This document shows, in pieces, positions 55,601-64,000 of a DNA stretch of 64,000 bases. The stretch spans positions 48,501,032 through 48,565,031 of the forward strand of contig OZ035963.1 in NCBI GenBank assembly GCA_964034945.1, in the 5' to 3' direction. Every line of letters starts with the position of its first letter. Within the stretch, counting starts at the first letter, position 1. Under the pieces are notes generated by a model. It saw only the letters and a program-made list of their open reading frames with translations. It did no database searches and was not told the DNA's origin. The position numbers and the translations under genes are program-made. This stretch comes from Chrysopilus asiliformis (lineage: Eukaryota; Arthropoda; Insecta; Diptera; Rhagionidae).

Positions 55601-56864
55601 TCTTATTTTATTGGAATGTTGATTGGAGCCATAGTGTCCGCATTGACAATTAATAAATTTGAAAAGAGAATCTTTTATGTAAGATTAATCGAAATTCTAC
55701 TAAAGATCCATTGTACTAATTATATTACTTACCATTTTGTAGTTTTCGTCTTGCGTATTGATAATAATTGGCTCAATTATACTTTTGGCCTATTCCACTG
55801 ATTACGATGGAGTAATAGCTGCCAGATATATACTTGGAATAGGAGTAGGCCTAGGATTTATTCCATATATCTTTCATGGATCTGAAATCGCGGTAAAAGA
55901 ACTTCGCGGAAGACTTCTAGGTGGTGGAAATTTTCTAATTGCGCTTGGAATGTTTTGCAGTGCTGTCATCAGTACATTTTATTTCTTTTTAAACAATGAT
56001 AACAATATTATCGATCAGGTGTTTGGAGGAATTTTCATCGCTTGGTCAGTAATAGCAATGTTAATTTGTTTTTTCGCTACGTTGGAATCACCAGTATTTC
56101 TTATGCAAAAAGGACAATACCAAACGGCTAAGGAGATAATGATGAAACTACGAAATGATACCTGCGAAACGTATCCATTGAACAAGGATTACACCGAATT
56201 ACATACAATGATTAACGAGGACATGCTACAAGACGGAGTCATAATAAATGATGGGAATATGAAATATCTTCTGATTGTGAGCCTCTTAAGGGGAGTTTAC
56301 ACTTTAACTTTATGCTTCCCAGTGAACATGACGACAGTCCTATATTTAGCAATTTACATGTCTAGTGAACACGGCCCACTAGAAATAGAATTGCCGATAC
56401 TGTTAGGATGCAGAGTATTGACGGAAATATTTTCATATGCTTTAATTGATCAAATCCCAAGATGCATACTATTACGGGTGTCAGGTGGAATGAGCGGACT
56501 GATATTAACAGTAGCGGGCATTTTGATTTTAGAAAGCTCTTCACCGAACGCTGTTGCTATGTTTTGCATACTTTATCAACTTGTGGTTGGATTTGGTTTT
56601 GGTTCAGTCTCTTTAACATTAATGGGTGAAGTGTTCCCAACAAAGAAGAAATCGTTTTCCATTCTTTTTGTGATTTTCGTTGAAGTCGCCGTCCAACTAT
56701 TGACGACTTATATCAGTGTGTACCATTTCAATAAAACAGTTACTTCAGGAAATTTTGCAGTCGCTGTAGGAGTAATTCAAATAATTGTTGTTGTTTTAGC
56801 GTCCTATTTCCTACCGGAGACTCGTAAATTAAGTTTGGCAGAATGTCGGCAAAAACTAAAGTAA
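49627..56864 (+). CDS. MFS-D: sugar-porter-like membrane transporter, 3 exons
   Basis: Exons 49627-49804, 55464-55678 and 55743-56864 join to 504 aa. Exon 1 codes a 59-residue tail, MSASYNNQQIPTIYVGYN... ending LKLSWCQMQQKNKPQG then NALAPG, clearly homologous to MFS-C. Body: GYLILAVAGAQIAWGSF, NKFEKRIFY, ARYILGIGVGLGFIPY then HGSEIAVKELRGRLLGGG, LESPVFLM, IPRCILLRVSGG (the second Arg of the RR pair is Cys), GFGFGSVSLTLMGEVFPTKK and LPETRKLSLAECRQKL. Intron 1 is about 5.7 kb, with a Helitron-like copy, dispersed repeats and two transposon nests. AATAAA at 56921. Substrate unknown; probably a plasma-membrane transporter of gut or fat body if the GATA sites are used. Confidence 0.93.
50107..50389 (+). 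mobile_element. Helitron-like non-autonomous element, copy A
   Basis: Begins TCTATATATATATACAAATG and ends GGGTCTGCTAGT, with a GTCTGTCTGTCTG microsatellite near the 5' end and CGGAAGGTCCTGTAAGGATA in the core. Homology to copy B at 33620-33867 ends precisely at CTAGT. No inverted ends and no coding. Confidence 0.55.
50545..51070 (+). repeat. Dispersed repeat, GGTGAAACCAAAGGGTATA family
   Basis: Longest copy in the window: ATACCCTTATGGTGAAACC, CGTTTGTAACGCCAAGATCC, GTCCGTCTGTGGCGCGG, a GGGGGGGTACCCCCC run, ATCTCAAAAACGGTGCATC, and a TTGCCAGATTGGCAATTAT end. Non-coding. Confidence 0.7.
51240..52270. other. MFS-D intron 1, nothing recognised
   Basis: AT-rich sequence with no exon, RNA or clear repeat. 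Confidence 0.4.
52280..52868. mobile_element. Fold-back element with 9-bp duplication (Mutator-like)
   Basis: Long inverted arms of about 150 bp (ATTGCCTCCTATAAACACAA ... CGACTTTATCGGCTTATATC, and the complement). Flanked by GCCCGTACC at 52271-52279 and 52869-52877. A 9-bp duplication with long inverted repeats is the pattern of Mutator-like elements. No transposase. Confidence 0.75.
52887..53146 (+). mobile_element. hAT-type MITE, copy 3 (internally deleted)
   Basis: 260 bp, starts CAGTGGCGGCTCG; the right end is mutated (CCAGTA instead of CCACTG). The 8-bp duplication ATGAGCTG is at 52879-52886 and 53147-53154. The middle of the element is missing relative to the copies at 1307 and 3903. 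Confidence 0.92.
53166..53292. mobile_element. 127-bp MITE with TTA duplication
   Basis: Inverted ends GGCCCGTTTGCTGAAACAAG and CTTGTTTCAGCAAACGGGCC, flanked by TTA at 53163-53165 and 53293-53295 (PIF/Harbinger-type). Innermost member of the nest. Confidence 0.85.
53490..54210 (+). repeat. Two dispersed-repeat copies back to back
   Basis: 53490-54060 matches 42960-43740 (CATTTCCCGAGCACTTCCGA, GGAAATCCGTTAACCGGAAG). 54060-54210 then matches the core of the GGTGAAACC family (ATCTCGAAAACGGTGCATC, AAAACTCCTATACATCAAA). Confidence 0.65.
54356..55299. mobile_element. PIF/Harbinger-type TIR element
   Basis: Inverted ends AGCCTGAGTTCCATTGCGAC and GTCGCAATGTAACTCAGGCT, continuing through the CGACAAGGCGACACGAGA block. 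TAA flanks both sides (54353-54355, 55300-55302). Non-coding; hosts a hAT element. Confidence 0.82.
54571..55049. mobile_element. hAT-type element with TATCGATA clusters
   Basis: Ends TAGTGATGGGAAACTATC and GATAGTTTCCCATCACTA with a perfect 8-bp duplication GTTTGAGC (54563-54570, 55050-55057). Both subterminal regions are packed with ATCGATA motifs, giving an extended imperfect inverted repeat. No transposase. Confidence 0.93.
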
Positions 56865-56929
56865 ATTTCAGAAATTATTTGATTATTTGAAAGCAACTTG
56901 ATGTTAACATTTTTTAAGTTAATAAAAAC

Positions 56930-57337
56930 GATGTGTTATTTAAATTTTTTTAGCATTTTATTTCCAAAAATCATTTTTTTTTTTAATTTTTGAGCACTGA
57001 GACACGGATTTCGATGGCTTTTTTCGAATTCCAGGTTATGTTAAGAGGAAATTGTTTCTTCTGTCTATTGATTTTCGGCGCCTTCATCCACATTTTTCAT
57101 GAAGATTCGACCATGAAATTGTGGAGATGTATCGACTGTGACGAATATTTACCGTTAGCTTTACAGTATAACGAGGATTGATCATTGACAAGCCTCAGGC
57201 AGAAAAAATGCGAGGAAATGCGAGGAAGTGTTGAAGCCTACCAAATAATTCTGAAACGTACTGTGATCGACACAAGTGATTAATTTTCGGAGAGCACAAT
57301 AGTTTTGATTAGTGAGAAATTTGGTACCTTTAATATA
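56930..57337. other. Spacer after MFS-D
   Basis: A 63-aa plus-strand frame at 56990-57181 (with FFCLLIFGAFIHIFHEDST) starts at a non-ATG codon and matches nothing I recognise. No other feature. Confidence 0.35.
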
Positions 57338-57920
57338 AAGGGTCTTTCAAAAAGGACGCTCGAAGTTGGTTAGGTTATCGCTGCCATGTTGTTAAAGCAA
57401 CATCTGTCAAATTTGTCGGGAATTGTTCAGTAGTGTATGCCAAATCACCATGGAAGGTTATAGCGTTGAGCAACACCATGGAAGTTTATAGCGTTGAACA
57501 AAGTGTGGAAATCATCAAATTTTTTTTTTCACGAAATTTTCTATTAAATTTTATTTTATTTTCCAAAGTTTACGAGGCTCATTTTTGGATGAATGGATAT
57601 GTGAATAAGCAAAATTGTCGGATTTGGGGCGATACCAATCCACACGCATCACGAGATAGTCACTATTTGGTGCGAATTTTGGTCTGGCGGAATCATCGGT
57701 CCGTACTTCTCCCAAAACGAAACTGGCATTGCCATAACCGTCACGCCAGAGATCGATGATAACTAACTTCCTGTGGCCTAAACTGGATGATATGGATGCC
57801 GACAACAGGTGGTTCCAACAGGACGGCGCTACATGCCACACAGCGCATGCCACACAGCGCATGCCACGATTAACTGGCTACCGAGATTGTGCAATTTAAT
57901 GCCTTTAGACTCCTTTCTTA

Positions 57921-58833
57921 AAGGGCCCATAGACGGGCAACTTTGTTGCCAACCTGGTCGCCAACATGCAATGTTGGAGTCGATGTTGTAGGTCTGTGGC
58001 CAAGTTGGCGGTTGGTTTTTCATTTTGTCGACCAAGTTGGTGTAAAATCAAAAAATTTTGAAAACTTAGCATGTTGGCGTTCATGTTGGGGTGTCTGTAG
58101 GCAAGTTTACAACCTGGTTGCCAATCTCAGTTGCATTGAGTACTGCAATGAGAACAGTGAAGTGTCAAAAATAGTTTATTTGATTAAGTTCGGTTGAGTT
58201 TGGTTAATTTTACCAGGGTTTTGATCGTACGACCTGATTCCAAGACTTTGTGGCGATATTCCAGTGAGAAATTTTAAGTCCTCGAAGCTCTGGCCACTTG
58301 CCAAAAACCGTAGGGTTGCAGACAGCCTTTCATTTGCAGGAATAGCTATTCTCATTATCGTGTCCTTCTTTTCAATGAATGGTCTTACTGCATCCAATAA
58401 TTCATCGTAGGTGTAGCTGTCCATTCTTAAAAAGTTTTTGAAATCGTCAGGTGCAGTCACACGTAGTTCACGAATTAAATTTGAATGAGAAAACTAAGCA
58501 CGGTTCATATACCACTCCTTTACCCAAATTTTTTTTCTTTTTCAAAGGGGGCACCTCATCTTCGCACAACTCGTTTAAACCCAATACCAATAACAACTCC
58601 TTACTCATTTTTCACTAGTCAACATATACCCTATAGTTGTCCTATAACCATATAGTAAACTATAAACAATAAAAAATTAGAGAAATCACCTAAAGTCGAC
58701 GGGATCTTGTTAAAAATGATGTTGACAACTTGGTTGCCAATATTCCGTCTCGTCTGTGGTGAAAACTACCAACCAGGTTGGCGACCCGGTTGGCGACCAG
58801 GTTGGCAACAAAGTTGGCCGTCTATGGGCCCTT
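57921..58833 (-). mobile_element. PIF/Harbinger element with transposase fragment
   Basis: Inverted ends AAGGGCCCATAGACGGGCAA and TTGGCCGTCTATGGGCCCTT plus subterminal AACCTGGTCGCCAAC repeats, with TTA duplications (57918-57920, 58834-58836). Multiple GTTGGCGACC(A/C)GGTTGG repeats lie near both ends. It sits inside the mariner above. Confidence 0.92.
58176..58608 (-). pseudogene. Harbinger transposase N-terminal fragment
   Basis: Minus-strand start codon at 58608 (MSKELLLVLGLNELCEDE). A frameshift near 58490 follows, then TAPDDFKNFLRMDSYTYDEL and RLSATLRFLASGQSFEDLKF ... SPQSLG, the hallmark N-terminal region of PIF/Harbinger nucleases. The DDE catalytic part is absent. Confidence 0.85.
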
Positions 58834-59129
58834 TTAGGGACCAACTTAAACAGCAGGTTTATGCGAATAAACCGCAAACAATTGATGTCCTCAAAGCCAA
58901 CATAACGAATGACAAATTCAGCCAGATTTATGCGAAAAAATTATCGAATATTGGACCTCCCGAATACGCGCCACCAAGCAAAGCCGCGGCGGACATTTGA
59001 ACGACGTTATATGCCATACTTAATGCCATAGAATATTCTTTCAAACAAAAAAAAATGAGTGGATATCTCACACAGAACTGGTTTTATTTACATTTAAAAA
59101 TCAAGCGTCCTTATTAAAAGACCCTTACT

Positions 59130-60446
59130 GATGTGTGAATTCAATTAGATCACACGTTTGAAAACGAAAATGTCGGGCAGAGGATTTAAATCAGGGAATA
59201 ATGGAGTTGTTTTAAAAGAAAAGAAAAAAACACTTAATGAAGGTATTCGCTCTTTCGCGTAAAAAGTTTGGAGAAAATTTTACTTTACGCGTTTCGCTAG
59301 GACCTTCATATTGTTCGTTACTCTATGGAGTCAAATGCTTTCAAAAACAAAAAAAATAGTCGCTCGGCCGCAAGACCTTTCAAATGGCTGTAGGACTCAT
59401 TTAATGTATTTCCTAGAATTCTGGAACTTTAAAAACACATTTTCGAAGAATTTTATACTCTGGGAGTCCTGGGATGCCAAAAAAATGCGTTGTAGTGGGT
59501 GAGGGTTCGGAAGGGATTGTCATTAAAATCGATCGAAAAACAAAAAATCTACAGCCATTTCAAATTTTCGCAAAAAGCTTTTTGGGGGCTCCCCATTTTT
59601 TTAAAAAGAATTTGACCCCATAAAGTTAAGAAAAAATATGAAGGTCCTAGCGAACCGCGCCGGTAAATAAAAATGTTTCCCTTAATTTTAAATATTTAGA
59701 CCTAGTGTTTAAACCGTGTTTATTGAAAATAGTCCAATAAACACAGTTTAAACACTAGACTCTAAACATTTAAAATTTCGGGGAAAATTTTAACAACAAA
59801 AAACACAATTTTTAACAATTTTTGGTGGCTTTGAAAGGTTTTGGTTGTTTTTAAAGCAAAAAACAAGTTTTCCCAATTTCAGCAACTTTCATACAATTAT
59901 TAACAATTTTTCTAATTATTTACAAATAATCTAAAAAAAAAATGTGGCAAGTGAAAATATTACGTACAAAAAACCTCCAAAAAATATTTTACCATAATCT
60001 GAGAATTGAGAATCAAAATTAGTCACAACTGGCAATATTCCACAATTTTGGTGTTTTCGTTGCACTGCAGTGTCTTTACACAGACGAGAATTTATCAAAA
60101 AACGTGTAAAAAAAACTTTTCATGCTAACATTTTGCACTCTAATGCAATAACGCCTCCATGTGTGCATATTTTTTCACCTGTTTTGTATCAAAACGAGTA
60201 TTAGTTTTTGTTTTTCGAATATTTCTTTAACAAGTTTTTTAACAATTTTTTGCAATATTTGTTAACAATTTTTAGACATATTTTTTAACAGTTTTTGGAG
60301 GCTCTAACGATAATTAACACTTTTAGTTGTAATTTACCCCCATTGTAATTTTCGGACATAGTATTAAATAAAGAACTCGCTATTAAGACAGTTTTAAAAT
60401 TATTGTTAAAATGATGGCACTTTTAAAAAATGTATAAATTTTTCAG
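59130..60446. other. Region upstream of MFS-E exon 2
   Basis: 59250-59650 is a diverged repeat related to 26100-26420. A hairpin with 24-bp arms (59702-59725 / 59735-59758, loop 9 nt) lies in it. An ATG at 59171 opens a short MSGRGFKSGNNG frame but no phase-compatible donor links it to MFS-E. Confidence 0.45.
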
Positions 60447-62140
60447 GTTTAATGATTTTACTATCTGGCGGACTTCATTTTGCGTGGGGAATACTGCGAT
60501 ACCATTTTGATGAAAAATGGGCACCACAACATGAATCTTTTAGAGATATGAGTCACATGAAAGTTTCTTTTCTGATTGGTGCTCTGATCGGTGGTATACC
60601 ATCCACAATATTAGTTCGAAGGATAGAAAAGAAATTCTTTTACGTAAGTAAGCAAAAACTCGAAAAAAAACCAAATCAAAAATTTTAAAACCCTTCGACT
60701 AAAAGAAATCCTTAAAAAAATAATGAAAAACCCTCGACTAAAAAAAATCCTTTAAAAAGGATACAAAAAAATCATTAGAGTAAATTTAAAATTGGTGTGC
60801 GTCGAGGCAGCCTTGCTACACAAATCTAACCGCAAATATGCTTTCTCGACACACATTTTAAATTTATTCCAATGATTACTTTATAGTTTTTCATCGGGGT
60901 TTTTTCAGGTTTCTACTATTTGCGTGACTAAAAACTATAGCTTTTGCAGCTTTCTGACATTTAAAATACAGTGATTTACCAAATTAATCATAATTTTTTT
61001 TCATTTTTATTACAGTACGCCTCTTCAGTTCTAAACCTTGCAGGAGCGATTATATTCATTGTTCGCAATGATGACTACAGAGCAATCGTTAGCGCCCGAT
61101 ACTTGATTGGTGCAGGATTCGGATTTACATTTATTCCACTATTGATACACGCTGCAGAAATCGCTGTAAAAGAAATCCGCGGATTAATAATTTCCAGCTT
61201 GAATTTCTTGTGGATTTTTGGATTTCTAATTTCGGCAATATTTCTAACAGTGATAGATAACAATTCAACACCCGAATCCAGCAGCATAATCGATCGAACA
61301 ATTGGAATAGTGACAATCATTTGGTCAGTGCTTGGTGGCCTTCTGACACTGTTTGTTTCGTATGAATCGCCAGTCTATTTAATAACCAAGGATCAGGCAC
61401 AAAAAGCTAAAATCATAATGATGAAACTACGAAATGATACGGTAGAAACAAGAGAACTTATCAGAGATTTTAATGAGATGACTATCATGGTGGCTGAAGA
61501 GATACGGCAGAGTTCAAGCATTTTCCTGAACAGAAACGTAGCGCCATTGCTGAGAATTACTCTATTGAGAGGGCTCTATGCGATATCGATTTGTGCACCC
61601 ATCAATTATTCAATGATAGAAATGGCTAAGGCATTTTTCATTGATATCAACGGCCCAAAAAAATTTAGTGCCATAATCCTAATTGGATCCCGGCTGGTAT
61701 GTGAATTTATCTGCTACGTAGGGATCGATCGGTTTGGACGACGGAGACTTTTATTCATATCAGCTGGATTAGGTGGAATCGTTCTAATCATCATCGGCAG
61801 TCTCTACGTTGAGAAGGTCGATATGGGTAGCTTTGGAATTCTAAGTTTATTCTATGAAATTTTCGTGGGATTCGGTCTAGGTGCAGTTTCGCTAACCTAC
61901 ATGGCTGAAGCGTTTCCAATCAAGAAGAATCCATTCTCTTTACTATTCATTATGGTATTTGAGATAATTTTGCATGTGATGAGCATTATAGTGTATTTGG
62001 ATGTTGATTTTGATGGATATTTTAAAGAATTTATGTTTGTAACTGGTGGAGCTCAAATTATTTCCTGCCTATATCTGTATATTGTAATGCCAGAAACAAA
62101 TCAGATGACATTAAGAGAATGTCATAACAAAATGCGATAA
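60447..62140 (+). CDS. MFS-E: sugar-porter-like membrane transporter (5' exon not found)
   Basis: Exons 60447-60643 and 61016-62140, phase 0 junction after EKKFFY as in the paralogues. Body motifs: LMILLSGGLHFAWGILRY (helix 1), ARYLIGAGFGFTFIPL then HAAEIAVKEIRGLIISSL, YESPVYLI, DRFGRRRLLFISAG, GFGLGAVSLTYMAEAFPIKK and MPETNQMTLRECHNKM. It is the most divergent of the five and keeps the most canonical sugar-porter loop (D..GRR). Exon 2 opens in phase 1 (G plus GT TTA), so an upstream exon is expected but not found; Met at 60452 is an alternative start. The intron contains a hairpin (60773-60872). AATAAA at 62178. Substrate unknown. Confidence 0.9.
60773..60872. repeat. Inverted repeat in MFS-E intron
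   Basis: Arms of about 33 bp (ATTAGAGTAAATTTAAAATT ... TGCGTCGAG and the imperfect complement) surround a short loop. Tandem CTCGACTAAAA-type repeats lie just upstream. Small MITE or chance structure. Confidence 0.5.
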
Positions 62141-62183
62141 TAATACTTAAAACTATTTTTAATCATTTTTATATTCGAATAAA

Positions 62184-62789
62184 TTTAAAAAATTAGTACA
62201 AATTGCTCGTTTATTAAAATAATAAAAACATCAGATTGTGTAGCTGAATGACTATTGCCATTGTCTCATTGTACTGTCGAGCTGTTGATGAAAATCGTAC
62301 AGACGGCGATTATTACATCGTTGATCACATTTTTTATCTTACAAATAAAATGGGCTTTTTCTCACGAAAATAGGAGTTTCTCAAAATCGATTTCTCAATA
62401 TCTAAAACGCGGACTGGTCTATTCCTCGATTTTCCTCGATTTTTCTCGATTTCTGAGGACTAAACGACATTTTTTGAGTGGAAAATTCGAAATTGTAATC
62501 AAAATAAAATAGAATTTGTTGGAAAAAATTGTTTCATGATTTTTTATTAAATGCGGATTCCAAATGCGGAATTTTTGAATAGGAAAAATCATTTTTTTAC
62601 AAATACTGTGATGTACAGAAAATCTATGCAAGAATTATATTTCAAATTTTTAAGAAAATCACATACAATTTTTCCATTTTCTTGGGAGACAGGGAATATG
62701 GCGAATTCCCCTAGCACCATACACTTAAGGTTTTTGAATTTATTTTGCAACATGTGTTGAAAATCCATACAACAGTTTTAGGAGATAGC
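62184..62789. other. Spacer after MFS-E
   Basis: No gene recognised. Contains CTCGATTTTCCTCGATTTTT direct repeats at about 62425-62455. Confidence 0.4.
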
Positions 62790-63330
62790 CGCAGATATTT
62801 AGGAGATAGCAGCAGAAAAGACTCGCAGTATGTAAGAGTGGTTTGAGTGAGCGAAAATATTCCTTGACGATCGACCTACCCGACACTAAAAACCTTATTA
62901 ACATCCATTCAGTAGGTGAAGATATAACAGGAAAGGGGTTTCGCATCATTTAGTACGAATGGGTTGAGTAGGCGAAAACTTTCCTTGACATACAGCCTGT
63001 CCAACACTAAAAACCGGATAAAAATCCATTTAGTAGTTTAGAATGTAGCAGGAAAGGGAGTTCGAATCATGAAGAGGGAAGTGGTGTGAGTGCGCGAAAA
63101 TCTTTCTTTAAAAGCGACCTGCCCAATACTTAAAACCGTATTAAAATCCATTCAGTAGCTTAGGGGATAGTAGAAGAGGGGTTTAGCAACGTTTGGGGGA
63201 GTGGTTTGAGTGAGCGAAAATTATCCTTAACAGTCAACCTGTCCAACACTAAAAACCGTGTTCAAATCACTTCAGCGGTTTAGAAGAAAATAGGCGAGGG
63301 GGTCAAACGGAAGCTCAGTTTTTTTACATC
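62790..63330. repeat. Minisatellite, period about 120 bp
   Basis: About 4.5 diverged units, each with GAGTGAGCGAAAAT..TTCCTT, GACCTGCCCAACACTAAAAACC, ATTAAAATCCATTCAGTAG and a GGAAAGGGG segment. The GAG(T)G(A)GCGAAAA motif recurs near 62847, 62965, 63087 and 63207. No coding. Confidence 0.8.
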
Positions 63331-63828
63331 CAGATAGTTTGTATCATGCCTCAACATATCAATCATTATCGTGTAGATTTTCAGCCATGTCGGACCAGCT
63401 GTTTAGCTGTGCTGCCGTGAAATATTCCAAACCGGGAAACTTTTGTACAAAAAGTCCCGGGGGTACAAAGGGGTCAAAAGGGCTCAATAGCCTATAATCT
63501 TTCCTGAAGTCTAAGCTACATTTAGCAAAAAACCGCATCTAAATCGGTTGAGTGGTTTTCGAGCCAGGTGTGGCATACAGACATGCAAAAATTCAATTTT
63601 CTTAAAATCCAAATGGGCGAGAAATTTAATTAATTCTTTACAAGAATTAATTTTAACATCAGGAATAACTGGTGAGTGCTATATCCGATTAACAAATCTC
63701 TGATAACAACTTTGGCAAGTCCGAAACGAGTTCACTTAGCCATTGGACTTCACGACATTTTTAATTCAAGAACGGATCCAATTTAGTAAACCTCAAGTAA
63801 ATATCTTTCCACTTAGTAAAGGGTCTTT
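63331..63828. other. Unrecognised, with an RTE-like tail motif
   Basis: Near 63535 the sequence CATCTAAATCGGTTGAGTGG followed by CATACAGACATGC resembles the tail repeat at 33020. Otherwise nothing recognised. Confidence 0.35.
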
Positions 63829-64000
63829 CAACAAGGACATAACAATTTTGTATATTAATAAAAACGCACCCTAAAACTTTTTTTATGATCTGGCAATGCT
63901 AAACCGTCAGTCAAGGTTTACATTTTTATCATGGTGAAGTTCACGAACGAGCAATGACACACAGCTGGTCAAACAATTGATCTATTGAAGGAGAAGTTCG
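63829..64000 (+). mobile_element. Mariner start, truncated by window end
   Basis: AAGGGTCTTTCAACAAGGAC after TA, then a transposase start MVKFTNEQ followed at once by a stop and HTAGQTIDLLKEKF, which belongs near the second catalytic Asp. So the DNA-binding and first-Asp regions are deleted. The right end lies outside the window. Confidence 0.8.

Larger units (their letters stand above)
57338..59125 (+). mobile_element. Mariner-type element split by a PIF element
   Basis: Ends AAGGGTCTTTCAAAAAGGAC and GTCCTTATTAAAAGACCCTT with TA flanks. The plus strand carries pieces of transposase: two adjacent copies of the start (ATGGAAGGTTATAGCGTTGA at 57450, a near-copy at 57478), then EAHFWMNGYVNKQNCRIWGD, HATINWLPRLCN, and after the PIF insertion FLKQQVYANKPQTIDVLKAN-like sequence (58848-58910). 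Large internal deletion and frame breaks. The same ends occur at 26531 and 63829. Confidence 0.85.

Noticed and set aside
59171..59242. ATG frame MSGRGFKSGNNG as first exon of MFS-E
   Set aside because: Its position and MSG start suit, but the donor leaves phase 0 while MFS-E exon 2 needs phase 1 and would hit a stop at once.

Overview
This is animal nuclear DNA, most likely from an insect. The genes have spliceosomal introns with GT..AG ends. The candidate transcription starts match the arthropod TCAGT initiator, and the transposon mix (mariner, Tc1, rosa-like DD41D, piggyBac-like, hAT, PIF/Harbinger, P-like, LINE) is insect-like. The sequence is AT-rich. A lower (nematoceran) fly is a plausible guess, but nothing here proves the order. 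No prokaryotic features, rRNA genes or CRISPR arrays were seen.

Genes. (1) An 8-exon 5'-nucleotidase/apyrase gene lies on the minus strand (2192-9940); its 561-aa product has a signal peptide and no GPI-type tail. (2) Five tandem paralogues of an MFS sugar-porter-like transporter lie on the plus strand, here called MFS-A (20722-22130), B (31501-36024), C (42157-46874), D (49627-56864) and E (60447-62140). All share the same exon 2/exon 3 architecture and intron phases. B, C and D have a separate, long-distance first exon coding a cytoplasmic N-terminal tail; I could not find this exon for A and E. C and D also share a promoter block with paired GATA motifs. (3) Two exons of an ERGIC2-like gene (26715-27125, minus) look like an isolated 3' fragment.

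The rest is transposon-rich. Many elements are nested, and several insertion events can be read exactly because a second, uninterrupted copy of the target lies in the same window: a hAT MITE in a LINE; a piggyBac-like element (itself holding a Tc1) in the other LINE copy; a TTAA MITE in a satellite array; and two MITEs in a CCGGTT-rich element. The 52.3-53.5 kb interval holds four nested elements and the 54.4-55.3 kb interval two. A degenerate P-element-like transposon with a THAP domain lies at 36.8-38.5 kb.

Layout: 0-10 kb nucleotidase gene with transposon-filled introns; 10-20.7 kb transposons and satellite; 20.7-22.2 kb MFS-A; 22.2-31.4 kb repeats, ERGIC2-like fragment and nested LINE/piggyBac/Tc1; 31.5-36 kb MFS-B; 36-42 kb P-like and hAT elements; 42-46.9 kb MFS-C; 48-49 kb rosa-like element; 49.6-56.9 kb MFS-D with a 5.7-kb transposon-filled intron; 57-59 kb mariner/PIF nest; 60.4-62.1 kb MFS-E; 62.8-63.3 kb minisatellite. 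Exon boundaries were derived by hand from splice consensus, reading-frame continuity and paralogue comparison; none is confirmed by RNA.
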